From an uncultured Clostridia bacterium (GTDB lineage: Bacteria > Bacillota > Clostridia > Christensenellales > Aristaeellaceae), in contig CAKULG010000003.1 of assembly GCA_934667105.1 (NCBI GenBank), forward strand, positions 1 to 64,000: 64,000 nt of DNA, in the 5' to 3' direction. The number at the start of each line of letters is the position of its first letter. Position 1 is the first letter of the stretch. Under the pieces are notes generated by a model, which saw only the letters and a list, made by a program, of their open reading frames with translations, ran no database searches and was not told where the DNA came from. A program made the translations under genes and the position numbers. Of the stretch, positions 23,976 through 32,430 are shown piece after piece.

Positions 23976-25652
23976 TCAGCGCTTGGCGGCCTCGTCCCAC
24001 TTTTTGTTGTAATCCTCGTGGAGCTGATCGGCATACTGCCAATACCGCTCGGTGATGATCTTTTCCATATCCGCCATGCCGGCCTTTTCCATTTCGCTGT
24101 TCAGCTTTTCATAGGCGGCCTCGAAGGCGGCGTCATCCTTGGCCATCACGATGTCGGGCAGATTGTCGGACCAAACCTTCTTCAGGTTGCTCAGCAGGGC
24201 GTTCTGGTCGGTATCGGTCAGGTTGAGGGTAAGGTTGCCGGTCTTAAAAGCATGAGCATAGATAGCGCCCAGGTTGCAGTCGTAGTCGCCGATGACCTTT
24301 TCATTGCCGTTTTCATCGGTGATCACCTTGGAGGGACGATCCCACGCCACTTGACCGAAACGGCCGCGATAGTCGGAGATGCAGTTGTTGAAGTAGCCCC
24401 ACTTCTTCTGGAATTCAACGTTGGTCATGTTGGCCTGATCCGCCAGCATGTCGGGGTTCTTCACCATTTCGCCCACTTCGGGATAGTTGTCGTAGCTGAC
24501 GGTGTAATGCAGGCCTTCGATGCCGTACAGGCACATGATCTGCACTTCGGGCTGCCAGTAGGTGGTGATCCACTTGAGGGCTTCCAGCTTATGCTCGCTG
24601 GAGGCGTTGATCCACAGGGCGGCGGAGCCGATCTGGCTGCCGTTCCAGCACATGGCGCGGATGTCTTCCTGAGCCACGCCTTCGCCGGCGGGGATCAGCT
24701 TCCAGCGGCGGAAATAGGAGTAATCCGCCACATGCTGCTCCAGCGTCCAGGAATGGCCGATGATGAAGGCGGCGTTGTCGCTCAGGGCGATCTGCTTCAC
24801 GGATTCATCATTGACGGAGGCGGTGAAGGTGAAGTTATCCGACTTGACCAGGCCCAGCTTGTACATTTCGTTGAGCCACTTGAGGCCCTTCTTGTATTCT
24901 TCGCTCTTGTAGTTGAAGGTAACGGTGCCGTCCTCCAGGGGATAGACGAAGCCGGGGCCGCCGAAGCAGTTGTTCAGCGTCTGGCCCCAGGACAGGCCGT
25001 GGAGCGGATCGGTCATACCGGTGCAGGAGAGGAAGAAGGGATATTCGATGCCCGCGGCCTGGGCCTTGAGGGCGGCGTTCTTCACATCTTCCAGCGTGGT
25101 GAGCGAGCCCTCTTCCACGCCAACCTTCTTCACCAGGCTGTTGTAGTTCACGGTGAAGTTGGCGGGGGCCTTCAGGCCGGCGGGCACAGTGGCCAGCAGG
25201 GCGTCGTCGCCGTAGTGGGAGGTGGAGTAATACAGCTTGCCGTTGATGCCGTGCGCGCCGACCAGGCCGGTGGGCATCAGATCGTAGTAGGGCTGATAGC
25301 CATACTCTTCGGCCACATCGCCCAGGGCGACCACGAATTCTTCATCGATCAGTTGGGGGACGAAGCCGCAGTTGATCACGTCGTATTCGTCGATGGTGCC
25401 GTCGGACAGCATGGTGTAAAGCTCCTGGTTATCGGAGGTGGTGGCGTAGGTGTACTGGATGTCCACGCCCGCCATTTCCTCGATCTTGGAAGAGACGGGG
25501 TCATCGCCGTATTCCCAGCCGGGATAGATTTCCGGGCTGGAGCGGTAGACCTTCAGGACGACCTTTTCGGTTTCGCCTTCCGCGAACGCGGGCGCAATGC
25601 TCAGCGCCATGGCGAGAACCAGCAGGATGCTCAGGATGCGACGAAGTTTCAT
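23976..25652 (-). CDS. Extracellular solute-binding protein for the sugar importer
   Basis: From the ATG at 25652 (AAGGAGG 7 bases upstream) the protein has 558 residues with a signal peptide, MKLRRILSILLVLAMALS, cut after APAFA. There is no lipobox cysteine, which is unusual for a Gram-positive binding protein; retention may depend on the permeases or wall. The rest is a type-2 periplasmic-binding fold of the LplA family with many aromatics. It delivers an oligosaccharide to the two permeases downstream. The ligand cannot be read from the sequence. Confidence 0.92.
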   Translation of the reverse strand: MKLRRILSILLVLAMALSIAPAFAEGETEKVVLKVYRSSPEIYPGWEYGDDPVSSKIEEMAGVDIQYTYATTSDNQELYTMLSDGTIDEYDVINCGFVPQLIDEEFVVALGDVAEEYGYQPYYDLMPTGLVGAHGINGKLYYSTSHYGDDALLATVPAGLKAPANFTVNYNSLVKKVGVEEGSLTTLEDVKNAALKAQAAGIEYPFFLSCTGMTDPLHGLSWGQTLNNCFGGPGFVYPLEDGTVTFNYKSEEYKKGLKWLNEMYKLGLVKSDNFTFTASVNDESVKQIALSDNAAFIIGHSWTLEQHVADYSYFRRWKLIPAGEGVAQEDIRAMCWNGSQIGSAALWINASSEHKLEALKWITTYWQPEVQIMCLYGIEGLHYTVSYDNYPEVGEMVKNPDMLADQANMTNVEFQKKWGYFNNCISDYRGRFGQVAWDRPSKVITDENGNEKVIGDYDCNLGAIYAHAFKTGNLTLNLTDTDQNALLSNLKKVWSDNLPDIVMAKDDAAFEAAYEKLNSEMEKAGMADMEKIITERYWQYADQLHEDYNKKWDEAAKR

Positions 25653-25688
25653 TGGGTATCCTCCTTGTTGGTTTATTTGTGCCCACAT

Positions 25689-25716
25689 TGTATAGGACAA
25701 TCTGCGGGATTGTAAA
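25689..25716 (-). promoter_or_regulatory. Promoter of the importer operon
   Basis: On the minus strand TTTACA (25711-25716) and TATACA (25689-25694) are 16 bp apart, 37 bp before the binding-protein ATG. A weakened sigma-A promoter fits activation by the YesN-type regulator. Confidence 0.5.
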
Positions 25717-26245
25717 GTATCCATTTGCCGGATGAGGTTTCAATTCTCCGGAATTCTACCATGCCCTGAATCTATCTTTTGCTTGAAAATGGCGAAATAA
25801 ATTGGAAATATGCCAAATACAGCATGTGCAAGAACGACGAAAGCATATAAATATATGAAAAAAAGCGGGAAAATAAGCGCCGAATGCGCGCAATAATACA
25901 TCAATACAAAAATGGCATTATATTATACACATAAATCAATTTTTGTCAATTCCTAATTTTGCGTGAAAAAAGAGAAAATTTTAAAAGATAAATTTTCAAA
26001 AAATTGAAAATTCGCTGAGAAACCGGCCGATTTTCCCCTCTGCCCCCTGCCATTACCCCCAATATTTGCCGCTTTCGCGGCGCGTATCCACAAAATAACG
26101 GCCTCCGTTGCGGCCTGATGAGGCGCTTCAAGCTATTTTCGGTAAAGCCGACTTCTGTTAAAGCCCTTTCGTTGGCGGAGAAGCAAGCTGGTTTCCTGCT
26201 GTTTTTCTTTACCCAATCGTTTTTCCCGGAAGGGGACGAAGCTAT
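25717..26245. other. AT-rich intergenic region without a gene
   Basis: About 530 bp between the binding-protein promoter and the end of the AraC gene contain no credible coding sequence on either strand. From about 25780 to 26030 the DNA is strikingly AT-rich compared with its GC-rich surroundings, with phased A and T tracts. A weak hairpin (AACGG-AGG-CCGTT followed by ATTTT on the minus strand, near 26100) may end the AraC transcript. It probably holds upstream activator sites for the importer. Confidence 0.4.
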
Positions 26246-27085
26246 TCATCGCATGCCGTTTCGGTAATCCAGCGGGGTTACGCCCCGCAGCTTTTTGAAT
26301 AGCTCGCAGAAATAAGCGGGGGTGGAAAAGCCAAGGCTGTCCGCGATTTCCCGAACGGTGAGCAGCGTGGTGGTGAGCATGGTGCAGGCCAGCTTCATGC
26401 GGCACTGCATCTGGAACAGATGAATGGTCTGGCCCGTGTGCCGGCGGAAGAGCCGGTTCAGATAGAAGGGATGATAGCCGAAGAGCTTGCCCAGCTGCTC
26501 CCCGGTGATGTTTTCCCGGCAGTGCTCCTCCAGATAGCGCTTCACCTCCGAAACGGTAACGGGGGTCTGGCGCTCCCCCTCCCGGGGCATGCGGCGCAGG
26601 CGCAGCAGGATGCATTTGAGCAGGGCGGAGCAGATCTCGTTGAAAAACAGCTCGCGTCCGTCCCGGGCGGCCAGCAGATCGGCGGCGTACTGCCCTATAT
26701 CGGAGGAAACGTTTTCAATCAGCGTGGTGACGGGGAAAAAAGCCGGGTCGGGCTGCTCGGGCATGTGGGCGGAGCGGAAGCGCTCGGGCATGTCGGGCCG
26801 CAGAGCGCGGCCGTTGCCGGGAAGATAGGAAAGACTGAAATTGATATTGTACATAATCGCCGGGGCATGAACGTTAAAAAGAAAGCGATAGGCGCGGCCG
26901 GGGGGAATAATCAGGCAGCAATCCTTGCAAAGGGAAAGCACCCCCTCGTCTACAACCACCGTGCATTCGCCCTCCTTCATGATAAAAATGCGGTAATCAT
27001 AGGCGCAGACGGGGGTTTTGTAGCTCACCGAGCAGGTGCGCAGCTCCGCGTAGCGGATAAAGGGGTTGATCTCATGCGCTTCCAT
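26246..27085 (-). CDS. AraC-family transcriptional regulator
   Basis: From the ATG at 27085 (GGGAGG 5-6 bases upstream) the 279-residue protein has an N-terminal cupin-like sensor (IFIMKEGECTVVVDEGVL, then CCLIIPPGRAYRF) and a C-terminal AraC double helix-turn-helix (about 180-279) ending LGFSTPAYFCELFKKLRGVTPLDYRNG. It is divergent from the Gfo/Idh oxidoreductase gene, with 111 bp between the starts, so it probably controls that gene and perhaps the flanking sugar genes. Confidence 0.92.
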   Translation of the reverse strand: MEAHEINPFIRYAELRTCSVSYKTPVCAYDYRIFIMKEGECTVVVDEGVLSLCKDCCLIIPPGRAYRFLFNVHAPAIMYNINFSLSYLPGNGRALRPDMPERFRSAHMPEQPDPAFFPVTTLIENVSSDIGQYAADLLAARDGRELFFNEICSALLKCILLRLRRMPREGERQTPVTVSEVKRYLEEHCRENITGEQLGKLFGYHPFYLNRLFRRHTGQTIHLFQMQCRMKLACTMLTTTLLTVREIADSLGFSTPAYFCELFKKLRGVTPLDYRNGMR

Positions 27086-27106
27086 GGGGTTCCTCCCGGA
27101 TGTTTG

Positions 27107-27116
27107 TTTTGTTATA
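27107..27116. promoter_or_regulatory. TTTTGTTATA half-site in the divergent region
   Basis: This decamer is identical to one arm (as reverse complement) of the palindrome at 37471-37500 in front of the fdrA operon. It lies just upstream of the promoter of the oxidoreductase gene. Confidence 0.35.
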
Positions 27117-27136
27117 GAAACGGTTTGTTTTTCCGG

Positions 27137-27165
27137 TTGATTATAGCATACCCGCCTTTTATAAT
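27137..27165 (+). promoter_or_regulatory. Sigma-A promoter of the Gfo/Idh oxidoreductase gene
   Basis: TTGATT (27137-27142), a 17-bp spacer and TATAAT (27160-27165), 31 bp before the ATG at 27197. Confidence 0.65.
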
Positions 27166-27196
27166 CAAGAAAAAAAGGAAAGGATGGACTAAAAAC

Positions 27197-28399
27197 ATGG
27201 CTCAAAAGCTAAATGTCGCTGTTATCGGATGCGGAGGATTCGCTCGCTGCTTCGTTCCGCTGTTCATGAATCACCCCTTCGTCGAAAAGGTTCGGGTGTG
27301 CGACATTATCCCTGAACGCGCCCAGGATTATTCCAAGGAATTCGGGCTGGAAATCATCGATTCGTTTGAGGAGGCGCTGAAAACGCCCGATGTGAACGCC
27401 GTGGCTATTTTCACCCAGCGCCATCTGCACGGCCCCCTGGTCATCAGCGCGCTGAAGGCGGGCAAGCATGTGTATTCCGCCGTACCCATGGGTATTTCCG
27501 TGGAGGAATGCCAGGAGATTGTGGAGCTGGTCAAGCGGACGGGCCTGACCTACATGATGGGGGAGACCTGCGTTTACTATCCCTGCTCCATGTATTGCAA
27601 AACGCATTTTGAACAGGGCGATTTCGGTAAGTTCGTCTACGCCGAGGCCCAGTATCATCATGACATTTCCCATTTCCCTGAAGAATTCCGCGCCGATCGG
27701 AAAACTGCCGGCGTGCCGCCCTTCTTCTATCCCACCCATTCCACCGCCATGGTGCTCAACGCCGTTTCCAGCTATGCCACCCGCGTTGTGGCCTTCGGCT
27801 ATGAGGATCAGGAGCACGACGGCATCTATGAAAAGGGCGTGAACGAATGGGATAACGTTTATTCCAACGGCTACTCCCTCATGAAGCTGGCCAACGGCGG
27901 CACCGCCCGCATTAACGAATGCCGCCGCATCGGCTACAAGGCCCCCAGCTCCTATATCAACGGCTTCTATGGCACCCGGGGCTCCTATCAGTTCAGCAAC
28001 GCCCAGCATATCTACACCCGCCTGACCAAGGAGGGCGTGGACCTGAAGGACGTGAGCGCAGAGGTGAACCCCCGGGAGATGGAAGCCCATCGCGGGGACG
28101 CGGATTTCAAGCTCCGGGTCGCCAATCATGCCTGGCAGGGCGAATCCTTCTCCCCCCAGCAGGACGCCCGCGTGGCGCTGCTGCCCGAATCCTACAAGGG
28201 CCTGCGTAACGGCCATATGGCCTCCCATCAGCTGCTGATCGACGATTTCTGCACTGCGGCGTACTACGATAAAATCCCCACCGTCAACGCCTGGCAGGCG
28301 GCCAGGTTCACCATGCCCGGCCTGCTGGCCCATGAATCCATGCTCCGCAACGGCGAAGCCATCGACGTGCCCGATTGCGGCGACGCTCCGGAGAAATAA
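27197..28399 (+). CDS. Gfo/Idh/MocA-family NAD(P)-dependent oxidoreductase
   Basis: The open frame extends far upstream, but the ATG at 27197 begins MAQKLNVAVIGCGGFARCF, the Rossmann GxGGxA dinucleotide motif expected at the N-terminus, giving 400 residues. The family motif usually written EKP appears as HVYSAVPMG, so the usual lysine is replaced. A substrate-domain H-x-x-H-like region, ISHFPEEFRADRK, follows. Family members oxidise sugars, inositols or open glycosides. It has its own promoter, is divergent from an AraC gene and convergent with the fdrA operon. The altered EKP motif makes the exact reaction uncertain. Confidence 0.85.
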   Translation: MAQKLNVAVIGCGGFARCFVPLFMNHPFVEKVRVCDIIPERAQDYSKEFGLEIIDSFEEALKTPDVNAVAIFTQRHLHGPLVISALKAGKHVYSAVPMGISVEECQEIVELVKRTGLTYMMGETCVYYPCSMYCKTHFEQGDFGKFVYAEAQYHHDISHFPEEFRADRKTAGVPPFFYPTHSTAMVLNAVSSYATRVVAFGYEDQEHDGIYEKGVNEWDNVYSNGYSLMKLANGGTARINECRRIGYKAPSSYINGFYGTRGSYQFSNAQHIYTRLTKEGVDLKDVSAEVNPREMEAHRGDADFKLRVANHAWQGESFSPQQDARVALLPESYKGLRNGHMASHQLLIDDFCTAAYYDKIPTVNAWQAARFTMPGLLAHESMLRNGEAIDVPDCGDAPEK

Positions 28400-28416
28400 A
28401 ATTCAAGAAAAGAATA

Positions 28417-28448
28417 CGGGGAAATCGCTCTGGCGAGCGGTTTCCCCG
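28417..28448. terminator. Bidirectional terminator between oxidoreductase and SDR genes
   Basis: CGGGGAAATCGCTC pairs with GAGCGGTTTCCCCG around TGG. It separates converging genes; T-rich sequence is short on both sides. Confidence 0.65.
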
Positions 28449-28472
28449 CAATTTATATCGCGCATTTGCGAA

Positions 28473-29267
28473 CTATCCAATCTTCTCCCAGTCCTTCACA
28501 TAATTGAGCAGGCACGCCGTCACGCCGGAATCCACGGTAAGGCAAGTTCCGGTGATGGTGCGCGCCTCCTGGGAGGCCAGGAAGTACGCCGCCTTGGCAA
28601 TATCCTCTGGATAGGATTCCCGGCCCAGGGGCCAATTTGCCCGGCGGGCTTCTTTTTCTTCCTCCGTCTGCTCCAGAAATTTCTGGTTCACGATGGCCCC
28701 GGCCACCAGGCAATTCACCCGGATGCCGTATTTTCCCAGTTCGTAGGCCGCGTTCCGGCTCAGCACCTCGATGCCGCCTTTGGAGATAGCGTAGGGGATA
28801 CGGTTAGGCAGCGCGCCCTTGGCATGCACCGAACCGATGAGCACAATGCTGCCCTGCACACCTGTTTCGATCATCAGCCGCGCCGCCGCCTGGGCGCCGA
28901 AGAAATAGGCCTTGGTGTTGCTGTTCATCACGAAGTCATAATCCTCCTCCGTGGTGTTGAGGATATTTTTAAAGCGGCAAACCGCCGTGGCGTTGGCCAC
29001 AAAGCAATCCAACCGGCCGAATTCCTCTTTCACCCGCCCGAAGGCCGCCTGGGTTTCGGTCACGCTGCTGGGGGTCATGGCCAGGGGAAGCACCCGTGCC
29101 TCCGGCGCTTCCCGGCGGATGCGCTGGGCGGCCTGATCCGCCTTTTCCTGCGCCCGGGATGTGACGCACACATCGTAACCGCGCTGGGCGAAAAGCAGGG
29201 CGGTGGTGAAGCCCGTATACTGCGTTGCCCCGGTGACAAGCGCGACGGGGCGTTTTTTTTGTTCCAT
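28473..29267 (-). CDS. Short-chain dehydrogenase/reductase (SDR)
   Basis: The 264-residue protein has the SDR cofactor motif as TGATQYTGF, the NAT segment (VANATAV, usually NNAG), the catalytic Ser in VLIGSVHAKG and YAISK with the Tyr and Lys. The C-terminus has ITGTCLTVDSGVTA. The cofactor motif and NNAG variant are divergent. It is the last gene of the fdrA operon, 18 bases after the IlvD/Edd dehydratase, so it may reduce or oxidise a 2-keto-3-deoxy acid or a related intermediate. Substrate not determined. Confidence 0.9.
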   Translation of the reverse strand: MEQKKRPVALVTGATQYTGFTTALLFAQRGYDVCVTSRAQEKADQAAQRIRREAPEARVLPLAMTPSSVTETQAAFGRVKEEFGRLDCFVANATAVCRFKNILNTTEEDYDFVMNSNTKAYFFGAQAAARLMIETGVQGSIVLIGSVHAKGALPNRIPYAISKGGIEVLSRNAAYELGKYGIRVNCLVAGAIVNQKFLEQTEEEKEARRANWPLGRESYPEDIAKAAYFLASQEARTITGTCLTVDSGVTACLLNYVKDWEKIG

Positions 29268-29285
29268 GGCTGTGCGCTCCTTTCC

Positions 29286-30944
29286 TTAATACCAGGTTGC
29301 GCCCTTAGCGGTGGAGGTGACGTTCCGGGCGAAAAGCCGCAGGAAGGGCTTGAATTTTTCCTCTTCCAGCCGCCAATTCACCTGGGCCAGCCGCTTTTCG
29401 ATTTCCGCATCCTCCACCTCCAGATGGATGACGCGCTCGGGAACGCTGATGGAAATGAAATCCCCCTCCTGCACGGCGGCCAGCGGGCCGCGAATAGCCG
29501 CTTCGGGGGCGACGTAGCCGATGGAAAGGCCCGTGGTGCCGCCGGAAAAGCGCCCGTCCGTAATGATGGCCACCTGATCGGAAAGCGCCATGCCCGCTAG
29601 CTCCTTCTGGAAGGCGAAAGCGGTGGTGCCAAAGCGGCCCTTGGGCCCCAGATATCGGATGACCACCGCGTCCCCTGCCTGAATTTTCCCTGCGCGCAGG
29701 GCGGCGAGGGCGTCGTCCACCTCGTGGAACACCCGGGCGCGGCCCCGGAAGCGCATCAGCCCCTCGGGCACGGCGGCGGTTTTCAGAATAGCGCCCTCCG
29801 GGGCCAGATTGCCATGCAGCACCGCAATGCCGCCCTCGGCGGAAACAGGGGAATCCAGGGGCCGGATGCAATCGTTATTGTACACCGGAGCGTTTTCGTA
29901 ATTCTCCCGCAGGGTTTTCCCATTGATGGAAAGGCAGTCGCCATGCAGCAGCGGCAGCAGCCGTCCAAGCAGTCCCTTCATGCCGCCCGCCTGATCGAAA
30001 TCCTTTAAATAATAGGGGCCGCTGGGCTGCAAATGCGTAATCAGAGGGATTTTATGGGAGCATTCGTCGAAAAACGCCCACCAGTCCCGATCCAGCCCCG
30101 CCTCATGGGCGATGGCAGGAATATGCAAAAGCAGGTTGGTGGAGCCCGCCACGGCAGTATCCACGATGATGGCGTTTTCGATGGCCTGCTCCGTCAGGAT
30201 TTTTCGGGCGGTGATCCCTTCCCGCAGCATGCGCATCACCTGCCGCCCCGCCTCATAGCCCATGCCGCCCAGGCGCTTATCCGCGGCGTTGATGGAGGCG
30301 TTGCCCGGCACCGTCATGCCCAGCGCTTCGGCGATAAAGCACATGCTGGAAGCGGTGGTCATGCTGCCGCATGCGCCGCAGCCCATGTGGGCGCAGCGCA
30401 TCATATCGTCAAAATCTGCCCGGGCCATTTTGCTTTCCATCACCTTGCCCACCGCGCTGGATACTTTTACCAGGCCAATTTCCTCGCCCCGCCAGAAGCA
30501 TTGCGGCATGTAGCCCCCTGTCACCACCACGGCGGGAATATCCAGCCGGGCGGCGGCCATCAGATGGCCGGGCACGATGGAATCGCAGGTGGAAAGGAGC
30601 ACCATGCCGTCGAACATGTTGGCCTCCACGTTCAGCTCTACTTCGTCTGCGATGAGGTTGCGGCTGGGTAATTCGATATACCGGGGATCCCGCAGCACCA
30701 TGCCGTCGCACAGGCCTGTGGTGGTCACTTCAAAGGGAAGGCCGCCCGCGTCCCGGATTCCCTGCTTCACCCGCTCCGCGATTTCCCGCAGGTGAATGTG
30801 GCCGGGATTGTATTCATTCCAGGAATTGACCACGGCGATATACGGCCGCTTCAGTTCCTCCTCGGTATAGCCCAGGCCGTAGAGAATGCCGTCCCGCTTC
30901 ACGCTGGCCACGCCAAAGGGCCATTTGCTTCGCTCTAAATTCAT
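29286..30944 (-). CDS. IlvD/Edd-family dehydratase, probably for a sugar acid
   Basis: The ATG at 30944 (GGGAGGA 6 bases upstream) gives 552 residues. Iron-sulfur cysteines are visible in LLSTCDSIVPG and HMGCGACGSM; the NSWNEYNPGHIHL motif has Gly where sugar-acid dehydratases often have Cys. GRFSGGTTGLSIGYVAPEA near the C-terminus is the family signature. The normally conserved CDK is CDS here. The family dehydrates dihydroxy acids or aldonates to 2-keto(-3-deoxy) acids. Its catabolic operon, without ilvB/C/E nearby, argues for a sugar acid rather than branched-chain amino-acid synthesis. Confidence 0.88.
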   Translation of the reverse strand: MNLERSKWPFGVASVKRDGILYGLGYTEEELKRPYIAVVNSWNEYNPGHIHLREIAERVKQGIRDAGGLPFEVTTTGLCDGMVLRDPRYIELPSRNLIADEVELNVEANMFDGMVLLSTCDSIVPGHLMAAARLDIPAVVVTGGYMPQCFWRGEEIGLVKVSSAVGKVMESKMARADFDDMMRCAHMGCGACGSMTTASSMCFIAEALGMTVPGNASINAADKRLGGMGYEAGRQVMRMLREGITARKILTEQAIENAIIVDTAVAGSTNLLLHIPAIAHEAGLDRDWWAFFDECSHKIPLITHLQPSGPYYLKDFDQAGGMKGLLGRLLPLLHGDCLSINGKTLRENYENAPVYNNDCIRPLDSPVSAEGGIAVLHGNLAPEGAILKTAAVPEGLMRFRGRARVFHEVDDALAALRAGKIQAGDAVVIRYLGPKGRFGTTAFAFQKELAGMALSDQVAIITDGRFSGGTTGLSIGYVAPEAAIRGPLAAVQEGDFISISVPERVIHLEVEDAEIEKRLAQVNWRLEEEKFKPFLRLFARNVTSTAKGATWY

Positions 30945-30957
30945 GGTTTTTCCTCCC

Positions 30958-32223
30958 TTATAATCCATAGCGTTCCCCGAAGGCCAGGCAGGCCTTTTCA
31001 AAGCAGGCCAGGGGCACATGGGCCACCCCCGCCCCCAGGCGGCGGCCGCTTCGGGAAATCATCCCACCGTGAATGACGGGCTGAATGCCCGTGCGCAGCA
31101 CCTTCCTAAAGTCGATGCCCAGGGGCGCGCCCTCGTAATCCAGCGCGGGAATCAGATAGGCGGGGTGCGCGCCCAGGGTGATCTGCTGAATTTCCTGGGT
31201 GCGGTTTACGCCGTCGGCCCAGCCCTTTTCCTGGGCGCGCATTACGGCGGGGGCGGCGGCTGCGGCGCTGCCGCCCAGGCCCGTCGCTTCCAGCATGCAG
31301 CTGTCGCCGATCCAGGGAAGTACGTCGTTTTCATCAATATCCGCCGCCACGAAGCTGCCCTCCAGCCGGGGAGAGGGCGCGGTGAACCATTCGTTTCCCA
31401 GGCCTGCGATTTTAACGCCGTAGGTTACGCCGTTGCCCATCATGGCGGTGACCACCGTGCTGTAGGGAATGTTGCGCACGCCCTCCAGCGTGGCCATGGC
31501 GCTGGCCATGCCCAGAGGATGGAAAAAGCGAACCGTGCCGTAGAGCAGCGAAACGCATTGATCCTTCAGCCCCTTTTCCAGATCGGAATCATACAGCAGC
31601 TTCATCAGCTCGTTGGTGAGCATCAGGCCGCAGGCGTCCTGGCGGGAATGCAGCTCGTCGCCCATTTCCACTCCGCGCTGAATCATGCGCCGCAGACCGA
31701 TGCCGCCGCTTTTTTCCAGCACGCGGTTAAAGGCGGGGCCCAGATGATCGCGCATGTTGTTCAAATGATCGCGGATGGCGGGATTATACACGCCCCACCC
31801 CGCCAGGCCGCCCCGGTTGGGCCCCTCAAAGGGGGCGCAGAAGCCGCGCACGCCGGTGTTTTTATCCTCCACGATGTTCACCACCATGGAGGGGGTGGCA
31901 ATGCCCGAGCCGGGCACCACCACATGGTAATCGTTGCCCGCGTGGAAGGCGATTTCTCCGGCAGCCAGCATGCGCCGGGCTTCCTCCTCCGTCTTGGCGT
32001 AGCCCTCGTAGAGCGCGCCGTTCACGCCGCCCTGCCGCTGCGTTTCGCACATATCCTCCCAGGCGATTTCCGGCCCGGAATGCAGCAGCATGCCCTCCTT
32101 AAAATCCGGGATGCAATCCTGGGCGCAGGCCATTCCCACCCAGTAAGGATCGGCCTGCTGCATCCGGGAAATGACCAGCGCGTTGGCCTGTTGAATTTTT
32201 TCAAGCAGCGCTTCGTTTTTCAT
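30958..32223 (-). CDS. DUF1116 protein (YlbE/AllG family)
   Basis: The 421-residue protein matches the DUF1116 family, whose E. coli member YlbE (AllG) works with FdrA (AllF) and AllH in oxamate carbamoyl transfer during allantoin degradation. Recognisable features are an N-terminal NALVISRMQQADPYWVGMA, the FCAPFEGPNRGGLAGWG stretch and a central MMGNGVTYGVKIAGLG. No membrane segment or signal is present. It sits 15 bases after the small FdrA-associated gene and 13 bases before the dehydratase. No carbamate kinase or AllH homologue is in the window, so a substrate other than oxamate is plausible. Confidence 0.85.
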   Translation of the reverse strand: MKNEALLEKIQQANALVISRMQQADPYWVGMACAQDCIPDFKEGMLLHSGPEIAWEDMCETQRQGGVNGALYEGYAKTEEEARRMLAAGEIAFHAGNDYHVVVPGSGIATPSMVVNIVEDKNTGVRGFCAPFEGPNRGGLAGWGVYNPAIRDHLNNMRDHLGPAFNRVLEKSGGIGLRRMIQRGVEMGDELHSRQDACGLMLTNELMKLLYDSDLEKGLKDQCVSLLYGTVRFFHPLGMASAMATLEGVRNIPYSTVVTAMMGNGVTYGVKIAGLGNEWFTAPSPRLEGSFVAADIDENDVLPWIGDSCMLEATGLGGSAAAAAPAVMRAQEKGWADGVNRTQEIQQITLGAHPAYLIPALDYEGAPLGIDFRKVLRTGIQPVIHGGMISRSGRRLGAGVAHVPLACFEKACLAFGERYGL

Positions 32224-32238
32224 GGCGTACGTCCTCCC

Positions 32239-32430
32239 TTATTCCTCTTCGATCTGCGCAAGAATTTCCAATATACGCGGCGAAAGCGAAACCTGGCGCG
32301 GCGGCCGCCAGCTGATAACCGCCGTATCCACCTGCTGCTCCCGCAGCGCCTGGCCCAGCAATTCCAGGCCGATGTTTACCGCCAGAATGGGCCCGTCCAG
32401 CAGCGCCTGCGCCCGTTGATTTTCATGCAT
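32239..32430 (-). CDS. Small FdrA-associated protein (fdrA domain protein)
   Basis: A 63-residue protein that begins inside the end of fdrA (8-base overlap). It starts MHENQRAQALLDGPILAVN and contains LELLGQALREQQVD and the motif VISWRPP. Short proteins with an internal NIGLE and a V-W-RPP motif commonly follow fdrA in Firmicutes and are annotated as fdrA domain proteins; their function is unknown. The overlap and conserved position suggest a subunit of the FdrA/DUF1116 complex. A longer frame upstream lies within fdrA and is rejected. Confidence 0.75.
   Translation of the reverse strand: MHENQRAQALLDGPILAVNIGLELLGQALREQQVDTAVISWRPPRQVSLSPRILEILAQIEEE

Noticed and set aside
22875..25715. 946-codon open frame on the plus strand, antisense to the sugar ABC importer
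   Set aside because: It lies opposite three well-supported genes, has no ribosome-binding site or recognisable domain, and is explained by GC-rich codon bias that keeps antisense frames open.
26420..27196. N-terminal extension of the Gfo/Idh oxidoreductase
   Set aside because: It would overlap the whole AraC gene and its promoter; the Rossmann motif starts right after the ATG at 27197.
29286..30944. Biosynthetic IlvD (dihydroxy-acid dehydratase)
   Set aside because: Not excluded by family, but the K in CDK is replaced and the operon is catabolic with no other ilv genes, so a sugar-acid substrate is preferred.
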